From positions 62,001 through 126,000 of the forward strand of contig NZ_QGLP01000005.1 in assembly GCF_003202915.1 (NCBI RefSeq): a DNA stretch of 64,000 nt. Reading direction: 5' to 3'. The notes under the pieces are model-generated. The model was not told the DNA's origin. It saw only the letters and a list, made by a program, of their open reading frames with translations, and did not search any database. Below, in pieces: positions 61,418 through 64,000 of this stretch; positions within the stretch are counted from its first letter, which is position 1; every line of letters begins with the position of its first letter. Position numbers and translations under genes: made by a program. Origin of the DNA: Gilliamella apicola. GTDB taxonomy: Bacteria; Pseudomonadota; Gammaproteobacteria; Enterobacterales; Orbaceae.

Positions 61418-62191
61418 TTATGCGTGATTTCTGGTAAAGTACCATTCTAATTCAGTTGAGCGTTGTGAATCAAATTGGTAACCAGCCAAATTAAAACTTT
61501 TAATATCGTCACTATGATTAATGCTATTTTTTATAATAAATCGGCTCATCAAGCCACGTGCTTTTTTGGCGTAAAAACTAATCACTTTATAATCCTCTTT
61601 ACTTTTATCTAAAAAGATAGGTTGGATAATTTTGGCTTTTAGCTGTTTGGGTTTGATTGCTTTGAAATATTCGTTAGAAGCTAAATTAATTAATGTTGGC
61701 TGCGATGATTTGGCTAATTCATCATTGAGTTTATCGGTTAATTTATCTCCCCAAAATTGATATAGATTAGTATAGTTACCATTTTTAAGACGGATCCCCA
61801 TCTCCAAACGATAGGGCTGAATTAAATCAAGTGGTCGTAATAAACCATATAATCCTGATAAAATGCGTAAATGGGATTGGGCAAATTTTAGATCACTATC
61901 ATTAAAATCTTCAACATGCAACCCCTCATAGACATCACCTTTAAAAGCCAAAATAGCTTGTCTTGCATTATCAAAATTAAAATCAGCCTGCCAGTTTTGA
62001 AAACGTTCATAATTAGCGGTAGCCAGTTTGGGGCTGATTGACATTAATTTAGCTAAGTCATCACTGCTAAGTTTTTGGCAAACAGCCACAAGTTGTTTTG
62101 TCGATTGCAAAAATTCGGGTAAGCTATGGGTTTTGGTGGTGAGGGGACTTTGATAATCAAGCGTTTTGGATGGAGAGATAATTGTCAGCAT
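61418..62191 (-). CDS. yaaA: Peroxide stress protein YaaA
   Basis: The 257-aa protein matches E. coli YaaA (258 aa): ISPSKTLDYQSPL at the start, AILAFKGDVYEGL near residue 80, LRILSGLYGLLRPLDLIQPYRLEMG near 112 in order, and NLAGYQFDSQRSTELEWYF at the end. YaaA lowers free iron and limits oxidative DNA damage during peroxide stress, and is OxyR-controlled in E. coli. No clear OxyR site was picked out here. Confidence 0.94.
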   Translation of the reverse strand: MLTIISPSKTLDYQSPLTTKTHSLPEFLQSTKQLVAVCQKLSSDDLAKLMSISPKLATANYERFQNWQADFNFDNARQAILAFKGDVYEGLHVEDFNDSDLKFAQSHLRILSGLYGLLRPLDLIQPYRLEMGIRLKNGNYTNLYQFWGDKLTDKLNDELAKSSQPTLINLASNEYFKAIKPKQLKAKIIQPIFLDKSKEDYKVISFYAKKARGLMSRFIIKNSINHSDDIKSFNLAGYQFDSQRSTELEWYFTRNHA

Positions 62192-62267
62192 AAAGAATAC
62201 CGCCTATTGTGTTTTGTTTCAATTGGGTTTATTTTACCTGTAATCTTAGCAAATAAGGAGAATAAAA

Positions 62268-62495
62268 ATGAATAGTACCAAAAAAGAAATCCATGATATT
62301 CGTTCTTGGGCAAACATTCGTGAAACTTCTATTGAAATTGCCGAGGCTATTTTTGAATTAGCTAATGATGATGAAAAATTAGCAGAACAAATTTGGGAAG
62401 AAGGCAGCGATGAAGTATTACAACGCGCTTTCGCTAAAACTAAAGCTGATAAGCTCTTCTGGGGCGAACAGACCATTGAACGTAAAAACGTCTAA
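62268..62495 (+). CDS. yccJ: YccJ-like protein
   Basis: The 75-aa protein equals E. coli YccJ in length, with [28 protein letters not shown] in the middle (in two parts) and an identical end [13 protein letters not shown]. Small, acidic and cytoplasmic; the E. coli gene is stress-related and pairs with wrbA, which is not seen here. The ribosome binding site is AAGGAG. It is divergent from yaaA. Confidence 0.92.
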   Translation: MNSTKKEIHDIRSWANIRETSIEIAEAIFELANDDEKLAEQIWEEGSDEVLQRAFAKTKADKLFWGEQTIERKNV

Positions 62496-62556
62496 TCTAT
62501 ATTAAAAATCAAGAAGTTAACTAAATTCTGCACTATAAATTGAGTTTCGATGTGTT

Positions 62557-62997
62557 ATGAAAATAATAAAATTAATGACTATATTTATTATTTCTATGCC
62601 ACTACAGATTTATGCTAATTCGAAGTTGGCTGATTTGAATCAGCTTGAATTACGCAGTTACTGTAGTGGGTCTACTTCTTCTGAAGGAGAATTGACTAAA
62701 TGTTTAGAAAAAATTTTTTATACCAGTCAAGCTGAATTAGATAAATCGCAACAGAAATTTTCCGACGCACTTACAAATTGGTATGAAAACAAACAGTACA
62801 TCATAATTGCTAAAACCAAACTGAAAAGAACTAATCAAGAATTTATTAAATATCGTGATTTACAGTGTGACTTTGCGTATTCGTTAGGTGGTGGGGCAAT
62901 TGAAAATACGCTTAATATGTTTAAATTCTCTTGCCTTGCTGAACTAAATTTTCAACGAACAAAACAACTTGATCTTTATCGGTCTAATTTTAATTAA
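62557..62997 (+). CDS. LprI-like (DUF1311) secreted protein
   Basis: The 146-aa product has a signal peptide (KLMTIFIISMPLQIYA, cleaved near residue 20). The mature part has Cys residues in SYCSGSTSSEGELTKCLEK and later in LQCDFAY and FSCLAEL, in the order seen in LprI-like proteins, some of which inhibit lysozyme. Long amphipathic helices lie between. It has no evident operon partner. Confidence 0.72.
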   Translation: MKIIKLMTIFIISMPLQIYANSKLADLNQLELRSYCSGSTSSEGELTKCLEKIFYTSQAELDKSQQKFSDALTNWYENKQYIIIAKTKLKRTNQEFIKYRDLQCDFAYSLGGGAIENTLNMFKFSCLAELNFQRTKQLDLYRSNFN

Positions 62998-63199
62998 ACC
63001 GCGTAGAAGATAAAATCATCATTTAAATTATTCTACTAATTTTAGCAATATCAACATTTGGGCTTTATCGTACAGTTATAAAGGAATTAATGAACAAAGC
63101 TACTACTATAAAAATTTTTCTGTTCTTTATAACAAAATAAAATTATCAATAGTTATTCTCAGTATATAATAAGATTTTCAATCACAATTTGATTTTGGT

Positions 63200-64000
63200 A
63201 TGAATTTAACTTTTTTAGGAACAAGTGCCGGTTCTCCAACCGCTGAACGTAATGTAAGTAGTATTATGCTTGATCTTCGACAAGAACGAGGGAGATTATG
63301 GCTGTTTGATAGTGGTGAAGCAACGCAGTTGCAAATGCAAAAGGCTAAGTTTAGTTTATCTAAATTGGAAATGATTTTTTTGACGCATTTGCATGGTGAT
63401 CATCTATTTGGTCTACCCGGTGTATTGACCTCTCGTTCATTAATGCAAAAGCAATCGGCATTAACGTTAGTTGGACCTAAAGGTATTAAACAATTTATTC
63501 AAACAGTGATTGAAATTAGTTCTTCATGGCTTACTTACCCTTTAAATATTATTGAACTTGAACAAGATAGCTTAGTGTTTGAAGATAATAAATTTCGCGT
63601 CGAAGCCAAATTATTACAACATCGAGTGCCTAGTTTTGGTTATCGTATTGTTGAAAAGGATCTTCCGGCAAAATTGGATATTAATAAATTAAAAAAAGAT
63701 AACATCCAAATAGATTCACATTATGCTTATTTAAAAGAAGGTTTAACCGTTACTTTAGAAGATGCTAGAACAATTAGTTGTAAGGATTATCAAGGTGTTA
63801 TTAAACAAGGCAAAAAATTAGCTATTTTGGGTGATACCATTCCTTGTCAAGCGTCCATTGATTTAGCTAAAAACGTCGATTTGTTAGTGCATGAGGCCAC
63901 TCAAGAGCAAGCTCTTGAGGCAAAAGCTATTGAGCGAGGACATTCAACGACAGTGCACGCCGCTAGCATAGCTAAACAAGCTAATGCTAAACGGTTAATC
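63200..64000 (+). CDS. rnz: Ribonuclease Z (partial, runs off the window)
   Basis: The frame begins MNLTFLGTSAGSPTAERN and stays open to the last base, at about 267 codons. It has the metallo-beta-lactamase motif THLHGDHLFGLPG near residue 62, ILGDTIPC near 212, VHEATQEQ near 232 and ERGHSTTVHAA near 245, all diagnostic of RNase Z/ElaC, which matures tRNA 3' ends. The C-terminal 35 or so residues lie beyond the window. Confidence 0.93.
   Translation, partial: MNLTFLGTSAGSPTAERNVSSIMLDLRQERGRLWLFDSGEATQLQMQKAKFSLSKLEMIFLTHLHGDHLFGLPGVLTSRSLMQKQSALTLVGPKGIKQFIQTVIEISSSWLTYPLNIIELEQDSLVFEDNKFRVEAKLLQHRVPSFGYRIVEKDLPAKLDINKLKKDNIQIDSHYAYLKEGLTVTLEDARTISCKDYQGVIKQGKKLAILGDTIPCQASIDLAKNVDLLVHEATQEQALEAKAIERGHSTTVHAASIAKQANAKRLI

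Noticed and set aside
62246-62476. Minus-strand 76-codon ORF
   Set aside because: It is the antisense of yccJ, which is conserved to the last residue.

Overview
The window is AT-rich and reads as a gammaproteobacterial chromosome. Its gene neighbourhoods match Enterobacterales relatives: pepD divergent from gpt-frsA-proB, an argCBGH cluster, and close relatives of E. coli YbiT, YccJ, YaaA, YggL, RhlE, ClcA and NikABCDE. Low GC, many close enteric homologues and a GH38 mannosidase locus suggest Orbaceae (Gilliamella-like gut symbionts of bees). The lineage is inferred from gene content and protein resemblance, not from a database search.

Layout. 1-11,600 is core metabolism: a small membrane ORF, proB, frsA and gpt on the minus strand; pepD, then argC-argB-argG-argH behind two tandem ARG boxes, then serC, on the plus strand; then a DUF4156-type lipoprotein. 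A tRNA-Ile2 gene (CAT anticodon) at 11,640-11,716 is the attachment site of a P2-like element that ends at a 39-bp copy of the tRNA 3' part (38,959-38,997). Right of it lie an IS3/IS150-type remnant, a transporter remnant, a GH38 alpha-mannosidase plus GPH-type symporter, two paralogous membrane proteins and a zinc-ribbon protein. Next come ClcA, a MATE exporter and a nikABCDE-type importer behind a near-consensus Fur box. The last part holds rhlE, yggL, ybiT, a secreted protein, EamA and AEC transporters, yaaA, yccJ, an LprI-like protein and the start of ribonuclease Z, which runs off the right edge.

The P2-like element (about 27.3 kb) is the most interesting part. It keeps integrase, a CI-type repressor, a Cox-like protein, a rolling-circle replication protein (gpA), Ogr, a lysis cassette (holin, M15 endolysin, nested Rz/Rz1) and a nearly complete contractile tail set (X, R, V, W, J, I, H, G, FI, FII, E/E', T, U, D). 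The capsid and packaging block (Q, P, O, N, M, L) is absent, as is S. There are three tandem fibre plus fibre-assembly cassettes with mosaic relationships. This fits a tailocin-like particle (phage-tail bacteriocin) derived from P2, or a defective prophage on the way there.

Control of the element can be partly read from the sequence. Five 19-bp dyads of the form TGT-N13-ACA stand in front of predicted late transcription units and are good candidates for Ogr sites. Two near-consensus LexA boxes stand before the lysis cassette and before a 60-aa protein of unknown function. A 19-bp palindrome and three 10-bp-phased TTATGTGTA repeats fill the CI/Cox intergenic region.

Between genes R and V, where gpS would be expected, sits a type I-F-like CRISPR mini-array: two repeats and one 32-nt spacer with exact 60-bp periodicity and no cas genes in the window. 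A phage-borne mini-array inside a capsid-less tail element is the strongest candidate for an undescribed system here.
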